Of a stretch of 64,000 nucleotides of DNA, positions 9,699 to 19,612 are shown piece by piece. Source of the DNA: Actinobacillus suis ATCC 33415 (GTDB lineage: Bacteria > Pseudomonadota > Gammaproteobacteria > Enterobacterales > Pasteurellaceae). Numbering within the stretch: position 1 is the stretch's first letter; the number at the start of each line of letters is the position of its first letter. The stretch is from contig NZ_CP009159.1 of NCBI RefSeq assembly GCF_000739435.1, positions 2,254,501 through 2,318,500 on the forward strand. The letters run 5' to 3'. The translations under genes were made by a program, and so were the position numbers. The notes beneath the pieces are model-generated. The model did no database searches. It had not been told where the DNA came from and saw only the letters and a program-made list of their open reading frames with translations.

Positions 9699-10682
9699 CT
9701 AAGCACTTTCCACACCAAATGCCATTACTTCATCAATTTTCTCAGCATTCATTGCAATCATCATCAAACGATCCACGCCTAACGCGACGCCGGAACAATT
9801 TGGAATCCCCGCTTTTAATGCAGCCAGAAAACGAGTGTCTAACTGCTGAGCCGGTAGGCCCATTTGTGCACGTTGTACGTTATCTTGTTCGAAGCGGCGC
9901 ATTTGTTCTTTCGCATCACTTAGCTCATGGAAGCCGTTTGCCAATTCTAAGCCTTTGTAATAAACCTCAAAACGTTCCGCAACACGGTGATCTTCCGAAC
10001 TGATTTGAGCCAGTGCCGCTTGCGACGACGGGAAATGATATACCGCAGTCGGGCGCTCTTTACCGATATTCGCTTCCACAATTTCACTGAATAGAAATTG
10101 CAACAAAGTATCTCGATTCTCGTCATCTTCACATGGGAAGCCGTGCTTACGGGCTTTTTCAACTAATTGTGCGCGAGTTGCCGAAAGCGGATCTAAACCG
10201 GCATAGGTTTGGAACACGAACTGATAGCTATAAGATTCCGCTGGTTCACAATCCAGAATTTGCTGAAGTAAATCGTCCACTTCATTGATTAAACGATACA
10301 TATCAAAATGCGGGCGATACCATTCCAACATGGTAAATTCCGGATTATGACGCTTGCCGGCTTCTTCATTACGAAACACGCGGCACAATTGGAAAATTGA
10401 ACCGCTACCCGCCGCCAATAGGCGTTTCATATGGTATTCGGGGCTTGTCATCAGATGCAGCGTTTTCGCTTCGCTGGCAAAGGGCGAAAGGAATTGAGTA
10501 CTAAAAGTAGAAAGATGCACGTCTGTTACGGAAAACTCACTTAGCGCGGGTGTTTCCACTTCTAATACACCACGATCTTTAAAAAACTGGCGAATTTCCG
10601 CCATGATTTGGCTGCGTTTGATTAGGTTTTGGATGGAAGCAGTCGGTTTCCATTCAACATTTTCTAAAATTAATTCATTCAT
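9699..10682 (-). CDS. epmA: Elongation factor P beta-lysine ligase
   Basis: EpmA (PoxA/YjeA/GenX) is a class II lysyl-tRNA-synthetase paralogue lacking the anticodon domain; it ligates (R)-beta-lysine to a conserved Lys of EF-P. The 327 residues contain [16 protein letters not shown] (motif 1), [26 protein letters not shown] split across motif 2, and [13 protein letters not shown] (motif 3). E. coli EpmA has 325 residues. The frame could begin 4 codons earlier (10694); neither start has a strong ribosome site. As in E. coli, it is divergent from frdABCD. Confidence 0.95.
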   Translation of the reverse strand: MNELILENVEWKPTASIQNLIKRSQIMAEIRQFFKDRGVLEVETPALSEFSVTDVHLSTFSTQFLSPFASEAKTLHLMTSPEYHMKRLLAAGSGSIFQLCRVFRNEEAGKRHNPEFTMLEWYRPHFDMYRLINEVDDLLQQILDCEPAESYSYQFVFQTYAGLDPLSATRAQLVEKARKHGFPCEDDENRDTLLQFLFSEIVEANIGKERPTAVYHFPSSQAALAQISSEDHRVAERFEVYYKGLELANGFHELSDAKEQMRRFEQDNVQRAQMGLPAQQLDTRFLAALKAGIPNCSGVALGVDRLMMIAMNAEKIDEVMAFGVESA

Positions 10683-10892
10683 TACAGAGATCATCGAACG
10701 TTAAAAAAGAGATTGTAGCGGTATTTATTTTAGTTTGTGAAGTTTAATTTCAATTTTGTAGGCGGCTTACCGGCGAATTTCCCTAAAATTTTTGTTATAT
10801 CATTGGTAAAATTTTGGTCAAATTTGACCGCTTAATGCGACAAATTCTTATCTGTAATTACGAGTAATTATCAATACCGCATAAAGGTTTTG

Positions 10893-10914
10893 TACCTTTT
10901 TTGAGGTAGATCAC
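10893..10914. promoter_or_regulatory. Overlapping NarP-like dyad and FNR-like site upstream of frdA
   Basis: TACCTTT-TT-TGAGGTA (10893-10908) is a 7-2-7 inverted repeat close to the NarL/NarP consensus TACYYMT. It overlaps TTGAG-GTAG-ATCAC (10901-10914), which matches the FNR box TTGAT-N4-ATCAA at 8 of 10 positions. A TAAAAT -10 candidate lies at 10943-10948. The rest of the 346-bp epmA-frdA gap shows a reverse USS core and AT-rich DNA, no gene. Confidence 0.6.
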
Positions 10915-11028
10915 AAAACATATTTTTTGTGCCGTGAAAACGTAAAATAAACTTATATTGTGCAAAAAATAGTGGCAAAATGCGAACAAGTTATATTGAT
11001 TAATTTATCTATTATTTTGGAGTGCATT

Positions 11029-12828
11029 ATGCAAAGTGTTAATTTTGATGTCGCAATTATCGGTGCTGGCGGTGGCGGTTTACGTGCAGCAATCGCAGCA
11101 GCGGAAGCAAATCCAAATCTTAAAATTGCTTTAATTTCAAAAGTTTACCCGATGCGTAGCCATACTGTGGCAGCAGAAGGTGGTTCAGCGGCGGTAATTA
11201 AAGATACAGACTCTTTCGATAACCACTTTAATGATACCGTTGGTGGCGGTGACTGGTTATGTGAACAAGATATCGTAGAATATTTTGTTGAGCATTCACC
11301 GATTGAAATGACTCAATTAGAACGCTGGGGTTGTCCTTGGTCTCGTCGTCCGGATGGTGAAGTAAACGTACGTCGCTTCGGTGGTATGAAAATCGAACGT
11401 ACTTGGTTTGCAGCGGACAAAACCGGTTTCCACTTATTACACACACTTTTCCAAACTTCAATCAAATATCCTAATATCGTACGTTTTGACGAACATTTCG
11501 TTTTAGATATTCTGACCGACAACGGCGAAGCTCGCGGTTGTGTGGCGATGAATATGATGGAAGGTACGCTCGTTCAAATCAACGCAAATGCAGTCGTTAT
11601 CGCAACCGGTGGCGGTTGCCGTACTTATCGTTTCAATACTAACGGTGGTATCGTAACTGGTGACGGTTTATCAATGGCGTATCGTCACGGTGTGGCATTA
11701 CGTGATATGGAATTCGTTCAATATCACCCGACCGGCTTACCGAATACCGGTATCTTAATGACTGAAGGTTGTCGTGGTGAAGGCGGTATCTTAGTTAATA
11801 AAGACGGTTATCGTTACTTACAAGATTACGGTCTAGGTCCTGAAACACCAATCGGCAAACCGGAAAACAAATATATGGAACTTGGTCCGCGTGATAAAGT
11901 TTCACAAGCATTCTGGCAAGAATGGAAAAAAGGTAACACTTTAAAAACTGACAAAGGTGTTGATGTTGTTCACTTAGACTTACGTCATTTAGGTGAAAAA
12001 CACTTAACCGAACGTTTACCGTTTATTTGCGAGTTAGCGCGTGCTTATGAAGGTGTAGATCCGGTAACTTCACCAATTCCAGTTCGCCCGGTAGTTCACT
12101 ACACCATGGGTGGTATTGAAGTGGATATGAATGCGGAAACTTCAATTAAAGGCTTATTTGCAGTAGGTGAGTGTGCGTCTTCAGGCTTACACGGTGCAAA
12201 CCGTTTAGGTTCTAACTCTCTGGCGGAATTAGTGGTATTCGGTAAAGTAGCCGGTGAAAATGCGGCTCGCCGTGCACAAGAAGCTACACCTCGTAACCAA
12301 GCGCAAATTGATGCGCAAGCACAAGATGTCGTTGCACGCTTACACGCTTTAGCTCGTCAAGAAGGTAATGAATCTTGGGCGGATATTCGTAACCAAATGG
12401 GTGACGCAATGGAAGAAGGTTGTGGTATCTACCGTACACAAGAAAGTATGGAAGGTGCGGTAAACAAAATCCATGAGTTAAGAGAGCGTTACAAAAATAT
12501 CAGCGTGAAAGATAAATCAAGCGTGTTTAACACCGATTTACTCTACAAAATCGAATTAGGCTTCATTTTAGATGTGGCGCAATCAATCGCTTGCTCGGCT
12601 GTTGAACGTAAAGAATCTCGTGGTGCACACCAACGTTTAGACTATACAGAACGTGACGATGTGAATTACTTAAAACACACCCAAGCATTCTACAACGCAG
12701 ACGGCACACCGACCATTAAATATTCAGATGTGAAAATTACTAAATCACAACCTGCAAAACGTGTATATGGTGCGGAAGCAGAAGCGCAAGAAAAAGCGAA
12801 AAAAGCAGCAGAACAGGCACAAAAATAG
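11029..12828 (+). CDS. frdA: Fumarate reductase flavoprotein subunit
   Basis: FrdA reduces fumarate to succinate as the terminal step of anaerobic respiration, on the cytoplasmic face of the membrane. The 599-residue protein has the FAD-binding GAGGGGLRAAIAAAE motif and the covalent-FAD histidine in MRSHTVAAEGGSAAV. Substrate and active-site segments include QYHPTGLPNTGILMTEGCRG, RPVVHYTMGGIEVD and GANRLGSNSLAELVVFG. The reading frame extends upstream to a GTG at 10960, but GGAG at 11019-11022 sets ATG 11029 as the start, and 599 residues fits the family (E. coli 602). It is the first gene of frdABCD, with 12 bp to frdB. Confidence 0.98.
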   Translation: MQSVNFDVAIIGAGGGGLRAAIAAAEANPNLKIALISKVYPMRSHTVAAEGGSAAVIKDTDSFDNHFNDTVGGGDWLCEQDIVEYFVEHSPIEMTQLERWGCPWSRRPDGEVNVRRFGGMKIERTWFAADKTGFHLLHTLFQTSIKYPNIVRFDEHFVLDILTDNGEARGCVAMNMMEGTLVQINANAVVIATGGGCRTYRFNTNGGIVTGDGLSMAYRHGVALRDMEFVQYHPTGLPNTGILMTEGCRGEGGILVNKDGYRYLQDYGLGPETPIGKPENKYMELGPRDKVSQAFWQEWKKGNTLKTDKGVDVVHLDLRHLGEKHLTERLPFICELARAYEGVDPVTSPIPVRPVVHYTMGGIEVDMNAETSIKGLFAVGECASSGLHGANRLGSNSLAELVVFGKVAGENAARRAQEATPRNQAQIDAQAQDVVARLHALARQEGNESWADIRNQMGDAMEEGCGIYRTQESMEGAVNKIHELRERYKNISVKDKSSVFNTDLLYKIELGFILDVAQSIACSAVERKESRGAHQRLDYTERDDVNYLKHTQAFYNADGTPTIKYSDVKITKSQPAKRVYGAEAEAQEKAKKAAEQAQK

Positions 12829-12840
12829 GAGAGCGATAAT

Positions 12841-13575
12841 ATGGCAAATTTAAACAAAATGACCATCGAAGTGCTTCGCTACAATCCGGAAACAGATAGC
12901 GAACCACATTTAGACAAATATGAAGTGCCGTTCGATAGCCAAACTTCATTATTAGATGCACTCGGTTACATTAAAGACGAACTTGAGCCTGAGCTTTCTT
13001 ATCGTTGGTCTTGCCGTATGGCGATCTGTGGCTCGTGCGGTATGATGGTAAACGGTAAACCGAAATTAGCATGTAAAACATTCTTACGTGATTACAGCGG
13101 CTTTATGCGAATCGAACCGCTTGCAAACTTCCCGATTGAGCGTGACTTAGTGGTGGATTTAAGCCATTTTATTGATAGCATCGAAGCAATCAAACCTTAT
13201 GTTATCGATAATAAAGCACCGGAAGGTCAGCGTACTAAACAAACACCGGCACAATTAGAGAAATATCGTCAATTCTCAATGTGTATTAACTGTGGTCTAT
13301 GCTATGCAGCTTGTCCGCAATTTGGTTTAAACCCTGAGTTTATCGGTCCGGCAGCGATTACCCTTGCTCACCGTTATAACTTGGATAACCGTGATAACGG
13401 TCGTGAGCAACGTATGAAACTCTTAAGCTCTAAAAACGGGGTATGGAGTTGTACTTTCGTCGGTTATTGTTCAGAAGTATGTCCGAAACATGTAGGTCCG
13501 GCTTCTGCAATTAACCAAGGTAAATTAGAAAGTGCGAAAGATTACGTAATTTCAATGCTTAAACCAAAAGGCTAG
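12841..13575 (+). CDS. frdB: Fumarate reductase iron-sulfur subunit
   Basis: FrdB carries electrons from menaquinol at FrdCD to the FAD of FrdA through three Fe-S clusters. The 244 residues show the [2Fe-2S] ligands in [10 protein letters not shown] plus a later Cys, then [12 protein letters not shown] and [14 protein letters not shown] for the [4Fe-4S] and [3Fe-4S] clusters. Length equals E. coli FrdB. It lies 8 bp before frdC. Confidence 0.98.
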   Translation: MANLNKMTIEVLRYNPETDSEPHLDKYEVPFDSQTSLLDALGYIKDELEPELSYRWSCRMAICGSCGMMVNGKPKLACKTFLRDYSGFMRIEPLANFPIERDLVVDLSHFIDSIEAIKPYVIDNKAPEGQRTKQTPAQLEKYRQFSMCINCGLCYAACPQFGLNPEFIGPAAITLAHRYNLDNRDNGREQRMKLLSSKNGVWSCTFVGYCSEVCPKHVGPASAINQGKLESAKDYVISMLKPKG

Positions 13576-13583
13576 GGGGCAAT

Positions 13584-13976
13584 ATGACAACAGCAACTAA
13601 ACGTAAAGCGTATGTACGCGAAATGAAAGCGAACTGGTGGACAAAACTCGGTTTCTACAAAATGTACATGGTACGTGAAGCAACCTGTTTAGCAACCGTA
13701 TGGTTCTGCCTTGTATTGCTTTATGGTGTAATTAGTCTCGGTGGGGAAGGTTTAGAAAACTTTATTAGTTTCTTACAAAACCCAATCGTATTTATTTTAA
13801 ACGTTATCAGTATTGCTGCATTGCTTTATCATGCAGCGACACTTTATGTGATGACACCGCAAGTGCTTACTTTCATTGTGAATAATGAACGTGTTAACCC
13901 AAACATTTTAAGAAATGTACTTTGGGCGGTAACCGGCGTAGTAAGCTTAGTTGCGTTAGTATTTACTTATATTTAG
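13584..13976 (+). CDS. frdC: Fumarate reductase membrane anchor subunit C
   Basis: One of two hydrophobic anchors that hold FrdAB to the membrane and form the menaquinol site. The 130 residues (E. coli 131) have an amphipathic N-terminus ([15 protein letters not shown]) and three transmembrane helices, with no haem ligand pattern required for this class. It is in the middle of frdABCD, 8 bp after frdB. Confidence 0.96.
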   Translation: MTTATKRKAYVREMKANWWTKLGFYKMYMVREATCLATVWFCLVLLYGVISLGGEGLENFISFLQNPIVFILNVISIAALLYHAATLYVMTPQVLTFIVNNERVNPNILRNVLWAVTGVVSLVALVFTYI

Positions 13977-13989
13977 GGGAGGAATGGCA

Positions 13990-14334
13990 ATGAGTAAACA
14001 AGATCCGAAACGTTCTAATGAGCCGCCTGTATGGTTAATGTTCAGTGCCGGCGGTACAATTAGTGCAATTTGCTTCCCTATATTAATCTTAATTTTAGGT
14101 GTGTTGTTACCGCTTGGTTTAGTGCCGGTGGATAATATCGTGGCATTTGCTCACACTTGGTTAGGTAAATTAGTGATTTTGGCGGTAACTATTTTCCCAA
14201 TGTGGGCAGGTATGCACCGTGTACACCATGGTTTACATGACCTCAAAATTCACTTTCCTGCGGGTGGCTGGGTATTCTACGGATTATCGGCTCTCTACTC
14301 AGTGATTGTGTTCTTTGCAGTAATCGCACTGTAA
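13990..14334 (+). CDS. frdD: Fumarate reductase membrane anchor subunit D
   Basis: Second membrane anchor; with FrdC it binds menaquinol. Starts [18 protein letters not shown], matching the PKRSDEP segment of E. coli FrdD, with three transmembrane helices and [11 protein letters not shown] between the second and third. An ATG two codons earlier (13984) touches the GGGGAGG ribosome site, leaving no spacing, so ATG 13990 is preferred; this gives 114 residues. Confidence 0.95.
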   Translation: MSKQDPKRSNEPPVWLMFSAGGTISAICFPILILILGVLLPLGLVPVDNIVAFAHTWLGKLVILAVTIFPMWAGMHRVHHGLHDLKIHFPAGGWVFYGLSALYSVIVFFAVIAL

Positions 14335-14350
14335 TCAATATAACGTGAAT

Positions 14351-14377
14351 AAAGCCATCCGTCAGGATGGCTTTTTT
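14351..14377 (+). terminator. Terminator of frdABCD
   Basis: AGCCATCC-GTCA-GGATGGCT followed by TTTTT, 17 bp after the frdD stop. A textbook rho-independent terminator. Confidence 0.93.
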
Positions 14378-14441
14378 GATGCGTGAAGTTTGCAAAAAAT
14401 CGATCAATTTTGACCGCTTGTTATGTGCGATATTTATCGGT

Positions 14442-15020
14442 TTAACTTAAAATTTCACGACATTTATCCGTTACTTGCTGCAAAATAGCAGCGTAATCAG
14501 TGTCTTTTAAGCCAACACAACCGAAGTAGTGCATTTTTACTTGTTCAATACCGCAAAAGTTAAACAGCCCGTTACCCATGGTATGTTCGAAAGCTTGTAA
14601 AAAACCTTTTTGTTGATACTTTTCATTCGGATTACCTAAGGTAACGAATTGCTGCATTTTTTTACCTTTCAATAAACCGATGCTTTCAATTTCGCCATTT
14701 TGATAAGCGAATCCATAACTTAACACTCGGTCTAAGTAGCCTTTTAAGATTGCCGGAAAGCCCATCCACCATAGTGGGTAAATCAAGGTAATGACATCGG
14801 CTTGTTGCCAATATCGGTGTTCGATTTGGATTTCTGTCGGGTACTGCCTGGTGAGGCTGGACTGAAATTCTTGCCAAGCTAAGTTCGGATCAAAATTTAA
14901 TTGATATAAATCCCGTACGATAACTTGGTGGCCTTGGCTTGCTTGAACGGCTTGCGAAAGAAGCGCGTGGTTAAAACTTTGCGGATTCGGATGTGCATAA
15001 ATAATCAGATGGTTCATCAT
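14442..15020 (-). CDS. Flavodoxin-like NAD(P)H:quinone oxidoreductase
   Basis: A 192-residue protein of the Flavodoxin_2 family (relatives: KefF, MdaB, YwrO, NQO1), which bind FMN or FAD and reduce quinones or other acceptors with NAD(P)H. Visible hallmarks are the N-terminal IIYAHPNPQSFNHALL phosphate loop, ADVITLIYPLWWMGFPAILK and GYLDRVLSYGFAY. There is no membrane segment, so it is cytosolic. The precise acceptor cannot be told. Two consecutive ATGs (15020, 15017) are equally possible starts. It sits alone between frd and nap, convergent with frd. Confidence 0.85.
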   Translation of the reverse strand: MMNHLIIYAHPNPQSFNHALLSQAVQASQGHQVIVRDLYQLNFDPNLAWQEFQSSLTRQYPTEIQIEHRYWQQADVITLIYPLWWMGFPAILKGYLDRVLSYGFAYQNGEIESIGLLKGKKMQQFVTLGNPNEKYQQKGFLQAFEHTMGNGLFNFCGIEQVKMHYFGCVGLKDTDYAAILQQVTDKCREILS

Positions 15021-15098
15021 ATTTCTCGGCTAAATAATAACGGTTCCTAATTATCGCTAAAATCTTGCTTTACATACAAAACTTCCTCTAATTATTCT

Positions 15099-15112
15099 TT
15101 GACAATTATCAA
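15099..15112. promoter_or_regulatory. FNR-type site upstream of napF
   Basis: TTGAC-AATT-ATCAA matches the FNR consensus TTGAT-N4-ATCAA at 9 of 10 bases. It lies about 105 bp before the napF start, where anaerobic activation of the nap operon would be expected. Function is inferred from the consensus and the operon it precedes. Confidence 0.7.
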
Positions 15113-15216
15113 TCTTTCCTGTTGTTCCTCAGCAAATACCTCCTTCGAGTAATAAAAGCAGACCAGTAAAAATCGGATAATGCCGACCATTTAATTAGAC
15201 TTGTAATGGGGATGCT

Positions 15217-15750
15217 TTGTCCGATTTTAGCCAACAATCATTACCTCGGCGCAGTTTTTTACGTGGACATTTTTTAAACGCGTTACAAACGGAGCAGGTA
15301 AAGCAACAAGGACATAATGCGATTCGCCCGCCTTGGACAAATCTTGCAGATTTTTATCAAAAATGCACCGCTTGTAATAACTGCATATCTGCTTGCGAAA
15401 CTCAAATTATCATCAAAGGCGCCGGCGGTTATCCGGAAATAGATTTTAACCGTGGCGAATGTACTTTTTGCCAAGCTTGTGTGAAAAGTTGTGAGACGGA
15501 TGTTTTCTTAGCGATAACGGAACAACCTTGGACGCATAAAGTGGAAGTGCAAGACAGTTGTTTGCTAAAACAACGTGTTGAGTGCCGTTCTTGTGGTGAT
15601 AGTTGCGAAAGTAGAGCCATTCGTTTTCGTCCGGCATTGGGCGGAATTGCAAATTTAGTGCTGGATTTGACCGCTTGTAATGGTTGTGGCGCTTGTTTGA
15701 GTGTTTGCCCGACCAAAGCAATTAGAATTAATAGGGAAAATAATGAGTAA
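15217..15750 (+). CDS. napF: Ferredoxin-type protein NapF
   Basis: NapF is a cytoplasmic protein with four-cysteine cluster motifs, thought to help assemble or load the Fe-S centre of NapA. The 177 residues have CTACNNCISACE, CTFCQACVKSCE and CNGCGACLSVCP plus CRSCGDSCESRAIRFRP, matching E. coli NapF (164 residues) throughout. The best start is a rare TTG at 15217, placed 5 nt after GGGGA; no in-frame ATG fits. It is first in napFDAGHBC and overlaps napD by 8 bp. Confidence 0.93.
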   Translation: MSDFSQQSLPRRSFLRGHFLNALQTEQVKQQGHNAIRPPWTNLADFYQKCTACNNCISACETQIIIKGAGGYPEIDFNRGECTFCQACVKSCETDVFLAITEQPWTHKVEVQDSCLLKQRVECRSCGDSCESRAIRFRPALGGIANLVLDLTACNGCGACLSVCPTKAIRINRENNE

Positions 15751-16003
15751 TTTAGAAAGCCAGAACTGGTATGTCTGCAGTCTTGTGGTACAAGCGAAGC
15801 CAGCCAAACTTGAGCAGGTGAAAGCGGATATCTTAACGATTCCTTATGCAGAGATTCATGGCGAGAAAGCCGAAGAAGGTAAATTAGTAGTCACGCTAGA
15901 AAGTGACAGACAGCTTGCGCTTGCCGATTTAATTGAACAAGTGAAAGATATTAGTGGTGTTATCGTAGTATCACTTATTTCAAATTATATTGATGAGCAA
16001 TAA
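15743..16003 (+). CDS. napD: NapD chaperone for NapA Tat signal
   Basis: A small cytoplasmic chaperone that binds the twin-arginine signal of NapA and delays its export until the cofactor is inserted. The 86 residues (E. coli 87) begin MSNLESQNWYVCSLVVQAKP and have the ferredoxin-like fold pattern with IPYAEIHGEKAEEGKLVVTLE. The ATG at 15743 lies inside the end of napF, giving translational coupling. An earlier in-frame ATG (15701) would sit deep inside napF and is rejected. Confidence 0.94.
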   Translation: MSNLESQNWYVCSLVVQAKPAKLEQVKADILTIPYAEIHGEKAEEGKLVVTLESDRQLALADLIEQVKDISGVIVVSLISNYIDEQ

Positions 16004-16036
16004 TTTTTAATCATTTTAATAAACGTGGGAAACATT

Positions 16037-18520
16037 ATGGAACTCAATCGTAGAGATTTTATGAAAGCAAACGCGGCAATTGCTGCGGCTGCTGCGGCAG
16101 GAATGACGATTCCGGTCAAAAATGTTTATGCTGCTGATGACGGTATTAAATGGGACAAAGCGCCATGCCGTTTCTGTGGTACGGGTTGTAGTGTACTTGT
16201 TGGTACTAAAGACGGTCGTGTGGTTGCAACGCAAGGTGACCCGGATGCAGAAGTAAACCGTGGTTTAAACTGTATCAAAGGTTACTTCCTTTCAAAAATT
16301 ATGTACGGTGCAGACCGTGTACAAACGCCTTTATTACGTATGAAAGACGGCAAATTCCATAAAGAAGGTGATTTTACACCGGTTTCTTGGGAGCAAGCTT
16401 TCAGCATTATGGCGGAAAAAGTTAAAGCAACTTTAAAAGCGAAAGGCGGTAATGCTGTTGGTATGTTCTCTTCAGGTCAAACAACCATTTTCGAAGGTTA
16501 TGCAAAAGTAAAACTTTGGAAAGGTGGTTTACGTTCTAACACAATTGACCCGAATGCACGTCACTGTATGGCGTCTGCGGCAGTGGCGTTTATGCGTACC
16601 TTTGGTATGGACGAACCAATGGGTTGTTATAACGACATTGAGAAAACCGATGCATTCGTGCTTTGGGGTTCAAATATGGCGGAAATGCACCCGATTTTAT
16701 GGAGCCGTATTTCTGATCGCCGTTTATCTGACGATAAAGTAAAAGTCGTAGTGATGTCCACTTTTGAACATCGTTCGTTTGAACTTGCGGATACGCCGAT
16801 TATCTTCAAACCGCATTCGGATTTAGCGATTCTTAACTATATCGCAAACTACATTATCCAAAACGATAAAGTGAACTGGGATTTCGTGAATAAACACACC
16901 AAGTTCAAACGTGGTGAAACCGACATCGGTTACGGTTTACGTCCGGAACATCCGCTCCAACAAGCGGCTAAAAATGCGAAAACTGCGGGCAAAATGTACG
17001 ATTCTGATTTTGAAGAATTCAAGAAAATCGTTGCGCCTTATACATTAGAAAAAGCACATGAAATTTCTGGTGTACCGAAAGATCAGTTAGAAACTTTAGC
17101 GAAAATGTATGCGGATCCGGAACAAAAACTGGTTTCTTACTGGACAATGGGCTTTAACCAACACACTCGTGGTGTGTGGGTAAACCATATGATGTACAAC
17201 GTACACTTACTCACTGGTAAGATTTCCATTCCGGGTTGTGGTCCATTCTCATTAACCGGTCAGCCGTCAGCTTGTGGTACGGCACGTGAAGTAGGTACTT
17301 TCGTACATCGTTTACCGGCAGACATGGTGGTAACCAATCCGAAACACGTTGAGATCGTAGAAAAAGCGTGGAAATTACCAAAAGGCACAATCCCGACTAA
17401 ACCGGGTTACCCTGCGGTAATGCAAAGCCGTATGTTGAAAGACGGTAAATTAAATTTCTTATGGCAGCTTTGTACTAACAATATGCAAGGTGGTCCGAAC
17501 ATTAATGAAGAAATTTTCCCTGGATGGCGTAATCCTGAAAACTTTATCGTCGTTTCAGATCCGTATCCATCTGTAAGTGCGGTCGCGGCAGACTTAATTC
17601 TTCCAACTTGTATGTGGGTAGAAAAAGAAGGTGCTTACGGTAATGCGGAACGCCGTACCCAATTCTGGCGTCAGCAGGTGAAAGGCCCGGGCGAATCTCG
17701 TTCGGATTTATGGCAAATTGTTGAGTTCTCAAAATACTTCAAAACCGATGAAGTATGGGGCGAAGAACTATTAGCGCAAATGCCGGAATACCGTGGCAAA
17801 ACCCTTTATGAAGTACTTTATCTCAACGGTGAAGTAAATAAATATAAAGTGCCGACTAACGTCCCAGGTTATATCAATGATGAAGCGGAGCACTTCGGTT
17901 TCTACTTACAAAAAGGTTTATTTGAAGAGTATGCACAATTCGGTCGTGGTCACGGTCACGATTTAGCTGATTTCGATACTTATCACCAAGTTCGCGGTTT
18001 ACGTTGGCCGGTGGTTGACGGTAAAGAAACTTTATGGCGTTACCGTGAAGGTTTCGACCCGTATGTGAAAGCAGGCGAAGGTGTATCGTTCTACGGTTAT
18101 CCGGATAAGAAGGCGATCATCTTAGGTGTACCTTACGAAGCACCGGCAGAAAGCCCGGATGAAGAATATGATTTATGGCTATGTACCGGTCGTGTACTTG
18201 AACATTGGCATACCGGTACGATGACACGTCGTGTGCCGGAATTACACCGTTCGTTCCCGAACAACTTATGTTGGATGCACCCGACAGATGCGAAAAAACG
18301 TGGTTTACGTCACGGTGACAAAGTGAAATTAATTACCCGCCGTGGTGAGATGATTACCCACTTAGATACACGTGGTCGTAATAAATGTCCGGAAGGTTTA
18401 GTTTATACCACCTTCTTTGATGCCGGTCAGTTAGCCAATAAATTAACTTTAGATGCGACAGACCCGATTTCAGGCGAAACCGATTACAAAAAATGTGCGG
18501 TTAAAGTGGTTAAGGCTTAA
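16037..18520 (+). CDS. napA: Periplasmic nitrate reductase catalytic subunit
   Basis: NapA reduces nitrate to nitrite in the periplasm with a bis-MGD molybdenum centre and one [4Fe-4S] cluster. The 827 residues (E. coli 828) begin with a Tat signal, [19 protein letters not shown]. They carry the cluster ligands [13 protein letters not shown] and the Cys of GLNCIKGYF, and the Mo-ligand Cys in [16 protein letters not shown]. The C-terminal MGD-binding domain includes [21 protein letters not shown] 16037 after GGGA is preferred over GTG 16025. Electrons arrive from NapC via NapB. Confidence 0.98.
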   Translation: MELNRRDFMKANAAIAAAAAAGMTIPVKNVYAADDGIKWDKAPCRFCGTGCSVLVGTKDGRVVATQGDPDAEVNRGLNCIKGYFLSKIMYGADRVQTPLLRMKDGKFHKEGDFTPVSWEQAFSIMAEKVKATLKAKGGNAVGMFSSGQTTIFEGYAKVKLWKGGLRSNTIDPNARHCMASAAVAFMRTFGMDEPMGCYNDIEKTDAFVLWGSNMAEMHPILWSRISDRRLSDDKVKVVVMSTFEHRSFELADTPIIFKPHSDLAILNYIANYIIQNDKVNWDFVNKHTKFKRGETDIGYGLRPEHPLQQAAKNAKTAGKMYDSDFEEFKKIVAPYTLEKAHEISGVPKDQLETLAKMYADPEQKLVSYWTMGFNQHTRGVWVNHMMYNVHLLTGKISIPGCGPFSLTGQPSACGTAREVGTFVHRLPADMVVTNPKHVEIVEKAWKLPKGTIPTKPGYPAVMQSRMLKDGKLNFLWQLCTNNMQGGPNINEEIFPGWRNPENFIVVSDPYPSVSAVAADLILPTCMWVEKEGAYGNAERRTQFWRQQVKGPGESRSDLWQIVEFSKYFKTDEVWGEELLAQMPEYRGKTLYEVLYLNGEVNKYKVPTNVPGYINDEAEHFGFYLQKGLFEEYAQFGRGHGHDLADFDTYHQVRGLRWPVVDGKETLWRYREGFDPYVKAGEGVSFYGYPDKKAIILGVPYEAPAESPDEEYDLWLCTGRVLEHWHTGTMTRRVPELHRSFPNNLCWMHPTDAKKRGLRHGDKVKLITRRGEMITHLDTRGRNKCPEGLVYTTFFDAGQLANKLTLDATDPISGETDYKKCAVKVVKA

Positions 18521-18530
18521 TGAGACATTT

Positions 18531-18691
18531 TACTCTCTCCCTTTATGGGAGAGAGACAGGCTAACGAAACGTTTAGTGAGTTAGCCAGAGAGAGGGTAAG
18601 CGGTTAAATTTAATCTGAATTTTCCCTCTCCCTGATAAAAATTGTCTTACGCAATTTTTATCTGTCCCTCTCCCGCAAGGGGCGAGGGTAA
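18531..18691. repeat. Palindrome-rich spacer between napA and napG
   Basis: Block 1 (18531-18599): CTCTCCC/GGGAGAG hairpin, then CTAAC...GTTAG, closed by GAGAGAGGGTAA that mirrors the left end. Block 2 (18621-18691): perfect stem GATAAAAATTG/CAATTTTTATC (18634-18662) followed by CCCTCTCCC-GCAA-GGGGCGAGGG. No T-run follows. No gene is present in this 186-bp gap. Confidence 0.7.
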
Positions 18692-18706
18692 GATAAGGAT
18701 ACTACT

Positions 18707-19612
18707 ATGAAACTTGACCCAAATCGCCGTCAATTTTTGAAAAATGCCACTAGAACGGCAGCTGGTATTTGCGGTGTTGGTGTGATTCTCGGATTACAGC
18801 AACAACAAGCGAATGCAAAAGAAGGTGTAGCGCTTCGTCCACCGGGTGCATTACCTGAAAAAGACTTTTTAGCGGCTTGTACCCGCTGTGGGCAATGTGT
18901 GCAGGCTTGTCCGTACGATATGTTGCATTTGGCGAGCCTGATTTCACCGATGGAAGCTGGTACGCCTTACTTTGTGGCTCGTGATAAGCCGTGTGAGATG
19001 TGTGTGGATATTCCTTGTATGAATGCTTGCCCAAGCGGTGCATTGAGCGAGGAACTCACCGATATTAATAATGCTCGCATGGGATTAGCCGTGTTGCTTG
19101 ACCACGAAACCTGTTTGAACTGGCAAGGTTTACGTTGTGATGTTTGCTATCGTGTTTGCCCTCTGATTGACAAAGCGATCACATTGGAAGAAGTACACAA
19201 TAATCGTACTCAAATTCACGCGAAGTTGATTCCGACTGTACATTCCGATGCTTGTACTGGTTGCGGTAAGTGTGAACAGGCTTGCGTGTTAGAAGAAGCA
19301 GCAATCAAAGTATTACCGATGGATCTTGCCAAAGGCTTACTCGGCAGACATTACCGCTTAGGTTGGAAAGAAAAACAAAATGCAGGTAAGGCATTATTGG
19401 AGGATCAACATCCGGACGGGTTACGCCCAGCGTTAGATGCACGTATGCCGGAAGGAATGAGCGAACCGACTTACCAATTTATGCAGGTTCAGCCGAATCA
19501 GAAAGTAGCAACGCCAAATCGTGCCACTTACGATTACGTACCGAAATCCACCACCGTACCGGAAGCGGAACATTTCCCTAACTTAGATCTAAACATTAAG
19601 GGGGTGAAATAA
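18707..19612 (+). CDS. napG: Quinol dehydrogenase ferredoxin subunit NapG
   Basis: NapG is a Tat-exported ferredoxin that works with the membrane protein NapH in quinol oxidation for NapA. The signal has [16 protein letters not shown] and a hydrophobic stretch ending ANAKE. Four cluster motifs follow: [35 protein letters not shown] and [12 protein letters not shown]. At 301 residues it is longer than E. coli NapG (231), which ends soon after the HYRLGW segment; here about 75 further residues, proline-rich and without cysteine, follow. Its stop overlaps the napH start by one base. Confidence 0.95.
   Translation: MKLDPNRRQFLKNATRTAAGICGVGVILGLQQQQANAKEGVALRPPGALPEKDFLAACTRCGQCVQACPYDMLHLASLISPMEAGTPYFVARDKPCEMCVDIPCMNACPSGALSEELTDINNARMGLAVLLDHETCLNWQGLRCDVCYRVCPLIDKAITLEEVHNNRTQIHAKLIPTVHSDACTGCGKCEQACVLEEAAIKVLPMDLAKGLLGRHYRLGWKEKQNAGKALLEDQHPDGLRPALDARMPEGMSEPTYQFMQVQPNQKVATPNRATYDYVPKSTTVPEAEHFPNLDLNIKGVK

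Noticed and set aside
10960..11028. GTG start of frdA at 10960
   Set aside because: The extra 23 residues lie over the predicted -10 region and have no ribosome site; GGAG precedes ATG 11029.
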